This document shows positions 42,817 to 54,587 of a stretch of DNA of 64,000 bases, one piece after another. The number at the start of each line of letters is the position of its first letter. Positions within the stretch are counted from its first letter, which is position 1. Below the pieces are notes generated by a model. It was given only the letters and a program-made list of their open reading frames with translations. It was not told where the DNA came from and did no database searches. A program made the position numbers and the translations under genes. Source of the DNA: Ypsolopha sequella (taxonomy: Eukaryota; Arthropoda; Insecta; Lepidoptera; Ypsolophidae); NCBI GenBank assembly GCA_934047225.1, contig OW203986.1, positions 19,657,221-19,721,220 on the forward strand, read 5' to 3'.

Positions 42817-42820
42817 ATGT

Positions 42821-43405
42821 TAATTTAGTACCTTTCTCGTTCATTTCTTTTTGCAGTGTTCCCCACTCTTTTAGAAGAGGTATTCAGTATAAGCAGTAGA
42901 AAATGTGATTTAATTGAGATATTGTTATGTGTTTGTGTATAGGACATAGGTACAACCACATAATAGTGCAAGTAAATCTTCTTGACAATATTCAAAAGTT
43001 TGAAACGTTAATTTAAATCAAATCGGTTATTATCATTATGATAAAGCAACAAATAATACAGAATAGCGACCAAAATAAAGAGGCTTTAATTCTCGCCAGC
43101 TCAAATCATTAGCAACCTATAGCTGGCCGGCTGGCAGTGTTGCCAACATGAACTTTTTGTTAATATACTTGGTATTTACGAGTTGAATTGAGAAGGTGGA
43201 ATGGAAATGTATTTTAGCAAATAAAGTTTGCAAAATACTCGAAGTTTGTTAAACTTAGATTTTGAAAAGATTTTTATTTCCTAAGAAGCATTTATATACA
43301 TAGTTCCTCAACATTAACCAAAAAAATTTCAAATAGAGCTTGTACTAGAAGAAAGGATACAAATACATACAGCAACATAAATCATATTGATCCAAATACC
43401 TAGAT
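42821..43405. other. Intergenic, nothing recognised
   Basis: This is the right flank of the LTR element. The dead Jockey-like element left of the LTR insertion does not visibly continue here. Confidence 0.4.
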
Positions 43406-43560
43406 CAAAAAGTTTTGTATCTACCCCCATACTACAATAAAGTACTTAATTACAACATCAAAAACAGTTTTTATAAGATACTTACATTGTCCATGATATA
43501 ATATACATTATAACGCGCGATTCTGCGCTGTGATTTACCCAATTCATTATAACAATTCTT
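43406..43560 (+). repeat. Dispersed repeat (inverted relative to 62332-62485)
   Basis: Shared landmarks are TATCTACYCCCATACTA, TAATTACAACATCAAAA, TTTATAAG, ATTCTGCGCTGTGATT and CCCAATT. The copy at 62332-62485 is the reverse complement. Confidence 0.78.
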
Positions 43561-43724
43561 AGATAACCCAATCAGTGACTAATATTTATTATTTTTGCTT
43601 TATGCTAGGTATTTCTGCCAGGCAGCCTTGAATAATCCCACAGAATACCTACAATAAGGGTTAGCCATAAATAGCTAATACCCTTGCCTACACGTATACA
43701 AACTAAAAAATAAACCCACGTTCT

Positions 43725-43895
43725 TAATTGTAGTAAAATTATTAGTTGAAAATATTATTAATAACGAACACACAAAGACGATATTTTTGATGATCATATA
43801 TAAAGCACTGTGTCGAAATGGGCATAGAAGACAGACTTTGTTCATGTCCCAACTGCTCACATTTCGTCACAGTTGCAAAATACACAATTTTTTCA
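43725..43895 (-). repeat. Dispersed repeat (inverted relative to 61500-61690)
   Basis: The reverse complement shares TTTTGCAACTGTGAC, TTGGGACA, ACTTTATATATGATCATCAA and AAAATATCGTCTTT with the plus copy at 61500-61690. Confidence 0.72.
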
Positions 43896-44100
43896 TCAAT
43901 GTTACCCACCACTTCACTTTTCTCAATACTCGCAGAAAAGATGTTTCTCTGAAATCACATAGATGGTTATGCCTTTACATTTATTTTATTTATTTAGTCT
44001 ACCAACAGATGATGCACTTTACAACGTACAGTAGGAATAGAGTGTAACTCCAATTACAGGTAAACACTACATACAATAAAAATGAGAGGAGTGACGTGTG

Positions 44101-44172
44101 ACGCCAGTTGGCGGAAGCAGAGACGCACCCGTCTCGGCTCTGGAGACGTCTCGTCCCCCGCCAACCAGTGCT
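44101..44172. other. GC-rich hairpin
   Basis: TTGGCGG and CCGCCAA form the base of a stem around repeated GAGACG/CGTCTC motifs, in an otherwise AT-rich area. Its function is unknown. Confidence 0.45.
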
Positions 44173-44184
44173 GCTCGTTTAAAC

Positions 44185-44186
<2 letters not shown>

Positions 44187-44226
<40 letters not shown>
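44187..44226. repeat. (TA)n microsatellite
   Basis: About 20 uninterrupted TA units. Confidence 0.97.
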
Positions 44227-44230
<4 letters not shown>

Positions 44231-44379
44231 CACATATATACCTAATGTATGTTACCAATTAATGTGTACATATGTAATTTTATAAAATGAAATAAATACA
44301 TATACTCACGCCTGTCTCCCATAGGGGTAGGCAGAAGGTGCTGTCTTTTGTCCTTGAAATTCTATGTCTACGAAATTAA

Positions 44380-45047
44380 CTTGCTACAGATATATTCTAT
44401 CGCACGAAGTCCGTTTAACTATGGTTGTAGTGGTAACGTGTACAAATAAGCGCGTTGTGTGTGTGTTGCGCGTTTTGTAGCACTCAAAATACGTTCAATA
44501 ATTTAAACCAAAATTACAAACTTATGAAACCTAAAAAATGTTCTAAACAAAGTTACAAAATTATATTCGTAGAATTCTAGACAATGAAAACCACATGGCA
44601 GCGCAAAAAAATTATTTCGGCTCCATGTTCATGTATGAGGCCCCCACTGAAAACTAATTTAATTAGATTTTTAATTCAATATTCGGTTTTGGGTCAACAC
44701 GGGTCTAGCTCATTCCATTTAAGAGCTAGAGACCCGTGACAAACGGACAGACAGACAGACGGGCAGTGGAGTGACATCAATAGGACTCCGTTTTGCTTTT
44801 TGGGTAGGAAACCCTAAAAAGTATATATAAAATAAGTAAATAAATTAGGAGACACTCTCACGAAGTAGTAGTTGTAGTGACTAGTGGCGACATGGACTAT
44901 ACGTAGAGTATGCGCGTTCTGTGTTCGTTGCGCGTTTTGTAGCGCTCCCGAGGTCACGCACACTAGAAAAAGTGCGTGTGCACGCATTACTACAACCATA
45001 GCTAAACGGACTCCATGAGATAGAACATCTGTAACATACTTATTCTG
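44380..45047. repeat. Inverted repeat with direct repeats and a nested repeat
   Basis: The arms (44382-44436 and about 44987-45045) share TTACAGAT, TTCTATC, GTCCGTTTA and CTATGGTTGTAGT in opposite orientation. TTGCGCGTTTTGTAGC occurs directly repeated at about 44467 and 44928. A minus-orientation copy of the GGTTCCGTACC family (about 44695-44820) lies between the arms. Confidence 0.65.
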
Positions 45048-46691
45048 AGGTAACATATATTTCGGGCCAGTACACAAGGCTCACGTGAAGTTATTTCAAG
45101 CTGTCACGTGTGCCGTATTTTTCTTTATCTCTATAGTTTAGATTATCTCCATCGTGCGTGCCCATTTCAACGAAATACCCTGTATACCGCCAACAATCGA
45201 CCACCGCTATACGGCAGGGTGCACCATGAACAGCTGGGGTTGGCAGACTACGTGTTAAGGGCTGGTTTCTACAGGATCAGTGACTGACTCCGAATTCGAG
45301 ACAAGTTAGCGCTGACCCGAAAAAATCCAATATAAATTGATTTGAAGACAGTACAGCGATGTGAAGTCAGCGCTGACTTGTATATTCGCACACGAATATT
45401 TTGAAGTCAGTGTCGGCGCCGCGCCGCCACTGGCGCCGCTACTGTCTTTTGCACTGACCTGTATAAACTTGCCTTAGACAGTGCCTTTCCTCTTACGTCT
45501 CCTATTGTGTTTGAAATCAATAGAAACATGAAGACTTAACTCGGCAATGTTGGCAACACAGCCGCTGGCTGGACCACATACTCGTAGCTGTTTGCATTAG
45601 TAATTAATACACTGTTTGCGCTACTGATTTACGATACCGTGCCGTTCTGCGCTGCTAATGTGTTAATAGCTTAGAATATTAACACTCCTGTAGGATCGTC
45701 TTTATTTCCTAAACTACGGCCACGAGGCAACAATGAGTTATTTGACCAAAATAATTGGTCTTTACCTATAAAATTTTCGAAATTTTCTTACAGATTCATG
45801 AGTTCATAATTCCTGTAATTCAATAGCTATTTCAATTATTTGTCTTTTGTTTGAAAGTTGATTTCAAGGTTTTACATCTACGTATTAAATTTTGTTTTTA
45901 TTTTCAGTTTGATTATAAAATTAAATGTTCAAAAACAATTCGCCATAAATGCCATCCATTTCCTTGATAAGATCTTAATAATTTTTCAAAAATTGAATTA
46001 ATGTTGCTGTTAGCTTAAGCTAACATTAATGTTGTCTCATTCATACACAAAAGAAATTACATAATTTGGATTTGTCATAACTAAAAAAAAATGCAAAAAT
46101 GTTAGTACTGAAAATTGATTTTCCTTCAAATTCTCTATAGAAAACAGCAATTTTATATGTTAAGACCTAATATAAAACGCGTTTTTTTTTCTAACTTGAT
46201 ACTACAAAAAGTGTACTGGTTTAACGCTTTAAAATCTAGGCCGATTAAAGTGATGATGTAATCCCGCAAATGTTACTATGTCTACCTGCGCCATAGACGA
46301 ATACAGCCTACAGACTCCTCAGAACAGGCGACCGATTTCTGTCAACACATAAGACTGAACCAGCAGATACAATTCGCCACTCCAAAATTATGTGTTTCAG
46401 TAGGCCAAACCAAAATGGCTTCTATATTCATTATGTTAGAGTCTTCGTCTTCGGGAAAGATAAGTTTGTGGCGCTATACGTAAGATTGGAAGAGCCAACA
46501 GGATTGCAGTATCCCGTTTCGATTGTTGACAGAATTATTTGTACGCAAGATGTTGAGCAATAGATGTCTTTCTGGGCTGTATTGTCTATGGCCTGCGCTT
46601 ATGCAATCATAGGAATAAAACGCTGCCTAAGTCAAGCTTCTACAATCATTCCTGAATTGCAATGCTGATCTGGCCGGGTGATTTAAGAGAC
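45048..46691. other. Intergenic, nothing recognised
   Basis: A perfect 16-base palindrome AAGTCAGCGCTGACTT occurs near 45364 in a GC-richer stretch (45230-45480). There is no supported gene. Confidence 0.4.
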
Positions 46692-47412
46692 GCTGAACAA
46701 AAAAAAAAACATTTTCTCATGGACATGTTGTGCTTCTCTGTTATTTTTAATCTAGTTTCAGTTACTTATGTCAGCGTCTCACAATGATAGCTGTTGCGTT
46801 TACCTAGTACGGGTCAAGTCTAAGTTTGATGTCGTCTGGCGGCATGAAAGCAACGAGTAAACATAATAATTTGCAAGAAAGCGGACAAGACCGTTTTTAG
46901 GGTTCCGTACCCAAAGGGTAACCAACGGGACCCTATTACTAAGACTCCGCGTCTGTCTGTCCGTCTATCCGTCTGTCACCAGGCTGTATCTCAAGAACCG
47001 TGGTAGAAAGACAGTTGAAATTTTCACAGATGATGTATTTCTGTTGCCGCTATAACAACAAATACTAAAAAACAGAATATAATAAATATTTAAGGGGGCT
47101 CCCATACAACAGACATGATTTTTTTGCCGTTTTTGGTACGGAACACTTCGTGCGCGAGTCCGACTCGCACTTCGCCGGTTATTGATATGTTGCTGTTCAC
47201 TCACCAAATATACTACATTTGAAATGACAGACTGTTTACTCGTTGCTTTCATGCCGCCAGACGACATCAAACTTAGACTTGACCCGTTCTGAGTAAACGC
47301 AACAGCTATGATAGTGAGACGTTGACATAAGTAACTGAAACTAGATTTAAATAACAGAAAAGCACAACATTTCCATGACAAAATGATTTTTTTTTTTTTT
47401 GTTGAATGCCTC
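46692..47412. mobile_element. Inverted-repeat element (arms about 170 bp) with nested repeat
   Basis: The left arm (46692-46862) and right arm (47230-47412) mirror each other through a poly-A/poly-T edge, CATGTTGTGCTT, TCTAGTTTCAGTTACTTATG, GGGTCAAGTCTAAGTTTGA and CGTTGCTTTCATG-type landmarks. A plus-orientation copy of the GGTTCCGTACC family is inserted in the middle. Confidence 0.88.
46897..47182 (+). repeat. GGTTCCGTACC dispersed repeat nested in the inverted-repeat element
   Basis: It starts TTTTTAGGGTTCCGTACCC, has GTCTGTCTGTCCGTCTATCC, and ends GTACGGAACACTTCG...CGAGTCCGACTCGCACTTCG. Confidence 0.78.
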
Positions 47413-47859
47413 CTACTCGTATTAACAGGGCTTCTGCTGCGCTTTCAATGCGCAAATGCAAAAATTTGCAATTTTTCACAAAATGCATAGGCTTTAAATT
47501 TTAAAACACGCACTGTGACATTGGTAAACAATTATCTGTCTTACTCGCACAACAAAATTATTCCTGTACTAAAATGAATGAAACCTCACTATTAATTTCA
47601 TTTTTATCGTCACCGGCTGCGACATTGACTACAAAGAACAATTTTAATGCCATCAACAAAACTGGAATAAACTGTAGGTTATTCCATTTTAGTCTGGCGA
47701 AATGTTGCTTAATAAATGAAAACAAAGTAAAAAGTGGTACGTTTAGTATGTTATATATACAAGCTTTTTCCATGAGCTATTTCTTGTGAGGAAACAAAGC
47801 CTGAATCTATTATGTAGAAATACGTAGTAAAAGGGAACTTTTTACATACATTTATTATA
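47413..47859. other. Intergenic, nothing recognised
   Basis: Two overlapping frames of about 70 residues on opposite strands lack domain features and are not called. Confidence 0.35.
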
Positions 47860-48116
47860 TACCGGGTGTAAATAGACTGCTATTTTTAAATGAGACCACG
47901 TCATTTATTGATCATACTGAATAAGTTTCTTAACGAAAAACCCGCGCAAATGATAATTAAATTTCACTTGGCCATACAACATTTACAGTCGATTCTATGG
48001 AGAGAACAATTTTTTTTTTTTCGTTTGCACGAGAAAGTTTCTTTGGGAAAGTTGTTTTGTATAACCCGTAGATTATGTAGTTTTATTTAAAGATAGCAGT
48101 TTATTTGCACCCTATA
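47860..48116. mobile_element. Inverted-repeat miniature element, about 257 bp
   Basis: The left end GGGTGTAAATAGACTGCTAT is mirrored by ATAGCAGTTTATTTGCACCC. TATAT flanks both sides, compatible with a TA duplication. Confidence 0.82.
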
Positions 48117-48396
48117 TATGTAGAACGAGACCAACTCCCTCGCAATCTAAAATGGAGAGCAAACACAAGCCGAATGTATCTCCATCAGCGTCAGTATCAG
48201 TAAACAACGTTCATCATTCCGGAGCCTGCCCAGCTCCTCTGTACGCTCCTTGCAGCTCTCACCTCGGCCTCGTCCAGTCACGACCTCTAATTTAATGCCA
48301 TCTGTCAAGTACGTCTGTGTGGGGGACGGTTCAACTACAGACCCCTACTATCCATTCGTTCAAAATAACCTTTTCCCTTTTGGTAGGTGATCGTAC
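48117..48396. other. GC-richer gap with a small uncertain ORF
   Basis: An ATG at 48152 in good context opens a 47-codon frame ending at 48295 (MESKHKPNVSPSASVSVNN at its start). Composition differs from the surroundings, but nothing identifies it. Confidence 0.15.
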
Positions 48397-48400
48397 TTAA

Positions 48401-48889
48401 GGGTCGATTCTCCGAAATTGTAACAAAATATTAATTAAAGCGGCCAAAATACTACTTTTAGCTAAGACAACTAATTAAAGTTTGCTATAAAGCATAAATA
48501 TATTTTAATGATATTATGGCAACTTTAAAATAATTGGATTTTCAATAAGCGTGATATTAGATTATTTTAGGAATTTACGGCTGGTATCACGACTGTCGAA
48601 AAGCCAATTGTTTTATAGCTACTCTAATATCATTAAAATTATGTTTATGCCTATAGCAAACTTTTAACAATTAGTTTTCTTAGCTAAACGTTGTATTATA
48701 GTGTAAGGTTTTTATTATATATATTTTTTTTTCATTTTAGTTCATTTTAAGTTACCATTCTGTGTTATGTATGTGTATTATGTATATGGTGGCATGAAAT
48801 AAATATATTACTTACTTTTTTTACTACTTACTATAGTGGTCGCTAAAATTATTTCTTGATATTTTGTTACAAATCCGGAGAAACGACCC
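48401..48889. mobile_element. TTAA-flanked hairpin element with internal insertion, 489 bp
   Basis: TTAA lies at 48397-48400 and 48890-48893. The ends GGGTCGATTCTCCG and CCGGAGAAACGACCC are inverted repeats. Arms continue (GTTTGCTATAAAGCATAAAT against TTTATGCCTATAGCAAAC), so the whole element folds back. The right arm is split by about 140 bp (48690-48825) ending GAAATAAATATATTACTTAC, which looks like a retroposon 3' end. Confidence 0.88.
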
Positions 48890-48893
48890 TTAA

Positions 48894-49526
48894 CAGAATA
48901 ACTTTTATTTTAAATAAATATGTGTGTTAATATGTATTTATTTATTATATAATAATAATAGAAAAATACAAAGTTTATCACTCGCTACGTGCCGTGCCTT
49001 AAAGCATTTATAAGGCACTATTTATAGGTACCCTAAAATCAAAAGTACTTCATGTTTTTTTTAAGCATAAACAGTACACAAGAAACTACAACCACAGAAG
49101 CAAGTGCAACCATTCTACTCAAGTACTTCGAGACTGAAGCAACGAGTTACAATTGTTGTTGTCCTTACAATAGGAGGCTGTGGCGACGACGGAGAGGTAA
49201 GGGCCGGGACACGCGCGTGGGGTGAAGCGGGGGTTGCACTGACGTAAAGTGAAATCGGTCCTTTCAAAACATTGTACCTCACAGGAGCGAGGGAACATTA
49301 ACCCGCTTGTAGGAACATGAAGGCACGAATACTTAGGAGCTTAAAAGAACGCCCCATTAACTTTTAAAACCTCGAATAAGTTCAAGATTGTAACGGGTTA
49401 AAAATCCATTTTGAGCGAGAATATTAGAAGATTTTTTAAAATAAGCTGTATTTTCAAACACAATAGATCTTGGTTATATAGAGTTACGTATACGGAAGTT
49501 TGTACCGTAATAATTATTTTATAGAG
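48894..49526. other. Intergenic, nothing firmly recognised
   Basis: A GC-richer stretch at 49080-49270 includes a strong donor-like GGAGAG/GTAAGG near 49197, so a non-coding or unseen exon is possible. Confidence 0.3.
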
Positions 49527-49690
49527 ATATACATATATGTCACCGGGAAATAATAAGAATCGTAAGTTGATCAATTCACTAGTTTAGGTTAGGTTAGTTT
49601 ATAAATTACCGTGAAAAAACCTGCCATGAAATCTACCTAGTGAATACTTACGATTCTCGTTATTTACCAGTGACATATATATAGATACAT
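49527..49690. mobile_element. Inverted-repeat miniature element, about 164 bp
   Basis: The left arm ATATATGTCACCGG with AGAATCGTAAG and ATTCACTAG is mirrored by CTAGTGAATACTTACGATTC and CCAGTGACATATAT. Confidence 0.82.
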
Positions 49691-49836
49691 TGAGATTTCT
49701 TGTTTGAACACAATTTTACGCTTTAATTTTCTTTTTCTTTGGAACGTGATCGTTAAATGTGACAAGTATTAATCAAGGAGGTTAATTTTTCTAAAGGAAG
49801 TTTATACACAATACACAAGCCTTAAATCAGGCTTCT

Positions 49837-50165
49837 AACTCGACGCGAAAAAAAGTTATTGCACTTTACATAATCAATTTCACACAAATTTGTTTACCAT
49901 GACAACCTATAGGGCACTTTCAGTTGATTTGGAAGCTTGAAATTTCGTTTACAGGTACGTCTTAAGCACGCACATGAGAAAAAATCGGAGAATTACAAAT
50001 GTTTGATGCGAAAACAAGTTATTGCACTTTACATATTAAATTTCATACACATTTTTGACACTCGCAAGGGAATCAAAACCTATAGGGCACTTACAGTTGA
50101 CTTAGAAACTTGAAATTTCGTTCATAGGTAGCACAAATACAGAAAAAAATCTGAAAATTACAAAC
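49837..50165 (+). repeat. Tandem pair related to the 13380-13560 repeat segment
   Basis: Each unit carries AGTTATTGCACTTTACATA, CCTATAGGGCACTT, CAGTTGA, AACTTGAAATTTCGTT and a GAAAAAAATC-type end. Unit 1 spans about 49837-50012 and unit 2 about 50013-50165. Confidence 0.8.
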
Positions 50166-52808
50166 TGAAGATCAGTGAAGTTCATCTCTGTGTCGCGGGA
50201 GAACTCACAAATATTCGATTCAATCGTCTCCGCATCGAGCGAGTGTAAGCGAACTATTTCCGTTACAACAGTGCCGGGGGACACTGGGCGCGGAACTATT
50301 TATTTTCTTCACCACTTTAAGGGTAAATAAAGATAAAAACATTTTAAAATAAAAGCTCTCACGGTCACGGGAAGGTCGGAAAAAACTTAATTTAATAACA
50401 ACAATTTGTTCAATTATTGCCGTTTGGCAAATTGAAAATGCTTCGTAATTTTCTAAAAAGCCGAAATCGAAAGTCTTTCACCAAAATGTCAAAAATAGGT
50501 GTGGCGACGAGCGGAGCAAGGATAAGCGTGTGAGGTATACATCAGTTTACATATTGGGAGCCAAGCGAAGCGGAGCGGAGCGAGGCGACCCTCAATAGTT
50601 CTAACAGAATTAAGAATTACTAGCCAAATTTCGAAATTCCGAATTCTAACGATGATGATGTAAATTGAAAAACAGCGAGCGTTTAGAAACGTTACGAGAC
50701 TGACGAGATTCAAAATTCAAAAAACGACGCTGTTTGTAAACTTACGAATTTTACAATTTACCTGCGACATATATTCATATTTCTGCTACTGCTCTGCTAT
50801 GTCTGATGATTTAACATGGGCAGCACAGAAGGCATAGAGGAAAATCTATGACAGAAGGCAAGCGTGAAGTTAGCTGCCGTGTGCTGCGCTACTTCCTTTT
50901 CGTTGAAACTACGACACCTTCTGTGCCCGCCTTCTGTTTCTAGAAAAAAAAATGGACTTCCTAGGGGTAGCATTTAAAAATTTTGGGCCTTTTTTTTACT
51001 TTTCTTTCAATCTCTTAAAGTGATGTACGTGCATTGACTTCAAAGTCAGTTTATTTTCGTGACTTTGGAAAACGTGAGTTTCATTATTTTATTGATCTCA
51101 AGAGACGCGTACCCCTGTGTGTCACAATCTTTATACAAACGCCAGTAAGTTGGCTCTGGAAAGTGGCTGCTCTGCTGGCGACTGCACTTGATCTATTTAT
51201 CTTCAACACAACTAACGGAGGTATTTCCAACCGCGAAACTCTGACTTTACTCGTAGACAACAAAAAATTACCATTCAATATAAGTCAATTTGCGAAGTTG
51301 ATTGTTTTGTTACGAACACGCGTCATGTAGTTTATTTATCTATCTCTACATTTTTTCAACGACCGACTTTTAATTGGAATTTCTACTCGCACTTAATACT
51401 AGGCTGCGTTTCTAGTGGCGCGGATGTCGGATTGATTACGTTTTCCATAAACGTCATCGCATAGAAAATATTGCGAATGCGTAATTGGTTGCAGAGACCA
51501 ACAAACTTATCCATAGTATAACACGAAGTAATATGACCTTTATTGCAGTGTGTTAAGAATCTGAACAGCCAAAATGAATATGTGTAGCGTCGGCGGCGCG
51601 TGTTCCTGACGCATTCGTTGACGATGGTAGCGCCTGCCGATGACGTCACTCACCCTGACATATAATATGACGGACGATGAAAGCTGAAAATGCATTTAAC
51701 ATTTCAAAAATATTGAAAATGTGATAATTCTTATCATTCATATTACATACCTTGTTACGGCCAATATATATGGTGACTGTGGTTGATATTGCCAAACTCA
51801 TACTGGAGACTCGATAAGTGGTAAGTACCAAGGTTCAATTACCCTATTTGCAAAATAAGGAAAATGTTTTTTGTGCCTCTAAACCTATTTCAGAACAACC
51901 CTGAGTCGTTTGTTGCGATACAAAGATAAATAGATAAGTCACAAAGTGTTTAAAATTTTTTAATTTATTTATATCATAAGTAGATACATTGAGTCCTTGT
52001 TAATGTACTCGTAATTTGAAATTTGTTTATTTCGCCGGAAAAAGTACTGTTTAGACATCTCAAAATTCTACCATATTGTTTTAAGCTTTTAGCTTACTTT
52101 TTATACTTGAATAGTTACAGTTAATCCACATTTTAACAATTTCTTTTTATGCCTATGATTTGTATCCGAACTAGGAAATGCCTTTTTATGTACTTACATA
52201 AAAACTTGCGTTAAGAGGCCCCTGGATTGTTCTTAATATTCATACAAAAGGTACAAACTGATTGTGAAGTCAACAGCTAATTGTTTTCATATTTTTTTCA
52301 TAAGTATTATCTAACGACGTCTACCTACGTTTCTTTACAGTCCAAAAAGCAAAATTTGATGAAACACCATCATAAAGGATATTGTAAATATTACCTCGTT
52401 TTTACGCAAAGTTTAGCAAGTTGTATAATTTTTATCTATACTGGAAATAAGTCGTTCATATAAAGAAGACTAAGTTTATACACTTTTCTATATATAAACA
52501 GTTACCGTTTCATGGAAAACAGTTTTCACCTGAAACTGTTTTTAATATCTCGACATCTTGCACCTTTTGATGAGAGATGGGTCGGAGTGCAGTGTGAAGG
52601 GAAGGGAAACATATATAAAGATGTGTGCAAAGTTTCATTGAAATCAAAACCATCGGGACATCACATTTATATGGCAGCTGAGCGAGATGACCCACCTTAA
52701 CAATGTGTATGGTGGAATTATATAAAAAAATATTCTTGCGAGCTATGAATAGGTCAGGGCCATATCGTAGAATTTACTATTTCGTTATCTGATCGCTATA
52801 TAATGAAA
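50166..52808. other. Intergenic, nothing firmly recognised
   Basis: A GAAGCGGAGCGGAGCGAGGCG purine run near 50566 belongs with fragments at 52809-52915 and 60136-60262. Several 60-100 residue frames occur but none has a recognisable domain. Confidence 0.35.
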
Positions 52809-52915
52809 TGAAACTAAAAGTGTCGCCTCAATCCTCCTCGCCTCGCTCGTCGTTGCAAAAATTTTTGACTTTTTGTTGAAAGAATATCGCAATTTTTATA
52901 CTTCATACATTGTTT
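52809..52915 (+). repeat. Dispersed repeat (pairs with 60136-60262)
   Basis: GTCGCC, CTCGCTCGTCGTTGCA, AATTTTTGACTTTTTGTTGA, AAGA and TTTTATACTTCAT occur in the same order in both copies. Confidence 0.6.
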
Positions 52916-54078
52916 AGTTTTGATTGAAATGGAACGCAGCCACGTGCTGTCAAAGTGACAGACACGAGGGTTTTTTTTATCTATTGCTGACCCGCACTGC
53001 GCCCGGGACCCGAAGACATTTCCGGTGAGTTTCTAAATATTTTGAATGAAACATGCATGATACAGCCAATTTTACGATTTCATGGTCACGAGGTACATGT
53101 TTAAATAATGTTATTTGTTTATTTTATTCTTTCAAAGTATTATGAATGTTTTTAGGCACCGAATCAAAATAGTAATTTCTTGAAGGTTCAAAAATTTCAT
53201 TTTTAAATTGTTCCTTTGCCGGTTACTACAAAATTTGTTCCTCTCTCAGCCTCACCCATAACTAACGTTCAAAACTTGAGTTATAGTGTTATCACAAAAA
53301 TTGCAAATTTTGGGTACCATTTCACTTCAACAAAGAATAAACTACACAATTTTAACAAAAATGTACAGTTTGAATTGTTATCAAATTGAACAAACATTAC
53401 AGTTAACACTAATCAGGGTTAAATTCGTTGAAATTTCAACTGTATAAAAATTTTAAAATGCGTATCAAACATGACGTTTATGTCTACCTCGTCAAGATTC
53501 AGGGCACTTATACAACCATATATCAACACTTACCCATTTTAAAGTACCTCTACCAACTATATTTCAGATAAATTAAATTAACATCTTCGAAACGGCATAA
53601 AACTGTAGCAGTTCTAGACAAAATCTTAAATATAACGGTACGCATAAAGGTCATAATATTCTCTTTATTGATATTTTTTTCATAGTCGCTTCCAACAAAG
53701 CCATACTGCGGACGCGACAGCATTCCACAAAAATTTAATTGGGTTGCTACGGCAGCGTAGCTACTAGATAACATGTAGCGAGCGGGCAGAGAACGGTTCG
53801 ATTGCTATTTTCAGTTCATATTACTTTACCATGTCGGACAGAAATATTTATTTATTAGTGGTATAAGGGTACTCCACGGTATCAATTTTAGCAGAACCAT
53901 CAAAATGGCCTTCAAAAGGCTTTTTATTACGGTGTCCATCCAAGTGCAGCATGCTTCGAGAGCGCAGCTCACGGCTTTGCGTCAAAAACGGTGCACTCCA
54001 ACTAATTGCATTTGCGATTGATGCACGCCAGTGAATATACCAGTACGATTGAAGCGCCTCTATAAATATGTGGACATC
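52916..54078. other. Intergenic, nothing firmly recognised
   Basis: A minus frame at 54090-53848 (80 codons) ends just inside a miniature element. Its composition is protein-like but no family is recognised. Confidence 0.3.
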
Positions 54079-54087
54079 GTATGTACT

Positions 54088-54363
54088 CACTGACCTCTAG
54101 TAATACAAGTACGCCGACTGGCTATTGATTGACGACCTGATAATGAAGCAATTTGATTATCGCTATTTTGGCGCTGATCGCTGCAGTCAGTGACGTGTGC
54201 ACACTCCGAACTTATGATAAAGATGAGACAATGACGTTATCTATTATGCCAAATGAAATTTTTAGCTTCCGGTACCCTTGGTGGGCGGCGCTTTGATTCG
54301 ACACAAAAAAAACTCATTGTATGGCGCAACATGTTCAAAGCACTTGTATTGCTAGAGGTCAGT
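54088..54363. mobile_element. Inverted-repeat element with 9-bp flanking duplication
   Basis: The ends ACTGACCTCTAGTAATACAA and TTGTATTGCTAGAGGTCAGT are inverted. GTATGTACT occurs directly on both sides (54079-54087 and 54364-54372). Duplication length points to a Mutator- or hAT-related transposase acting in trans. Confidence 0.82.
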
Positions 54364-54587
54364 GTATGTACTGTATTGCAAAATTTGTAGACATACATAG
54401 ATCAGATAAACTGATGGTCAATCTCATTAAGTAGATATTTGGCCTCTGTGAAAATGTTCCAAGTCTGTTAAGCGCTGGCGAAACTAGTACTATTAAAACT
54501 GATAATACTAAGAGTTTGTATGTAGGTGTTATTGTTATTATGCTGGTCTTTAATTTCTAAATGTTAGTTTTCGTGTTATTACGACGT

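Noticed and set aside
51084..51330. Overlapping frames of 98 and 64 residues on opposite strands
   Set aside because: No domain features and no splice support; likely shadows in a locally less AT-rich stretch.
51646..51831. Minus frame with a donor-like AACAAG/GTATGT, considered as an extra exon of the 56 kb gene
   Set aside because: I could not find an acceptor or a phase that links it to exon B.
52512..52700. 62-residue plus frame with an acidic/basic mix
   Set aside because: Resembles the repeat-like AAGTTTCATTGAAATCAAA type of sequence and lacks splice support.
53848..54090. 80-residue minus frame ending YPYTTNK
   Set aside because: Composition is protein-like, but it starts inside a miniature element and has no recognisable family or phase-matched partner.
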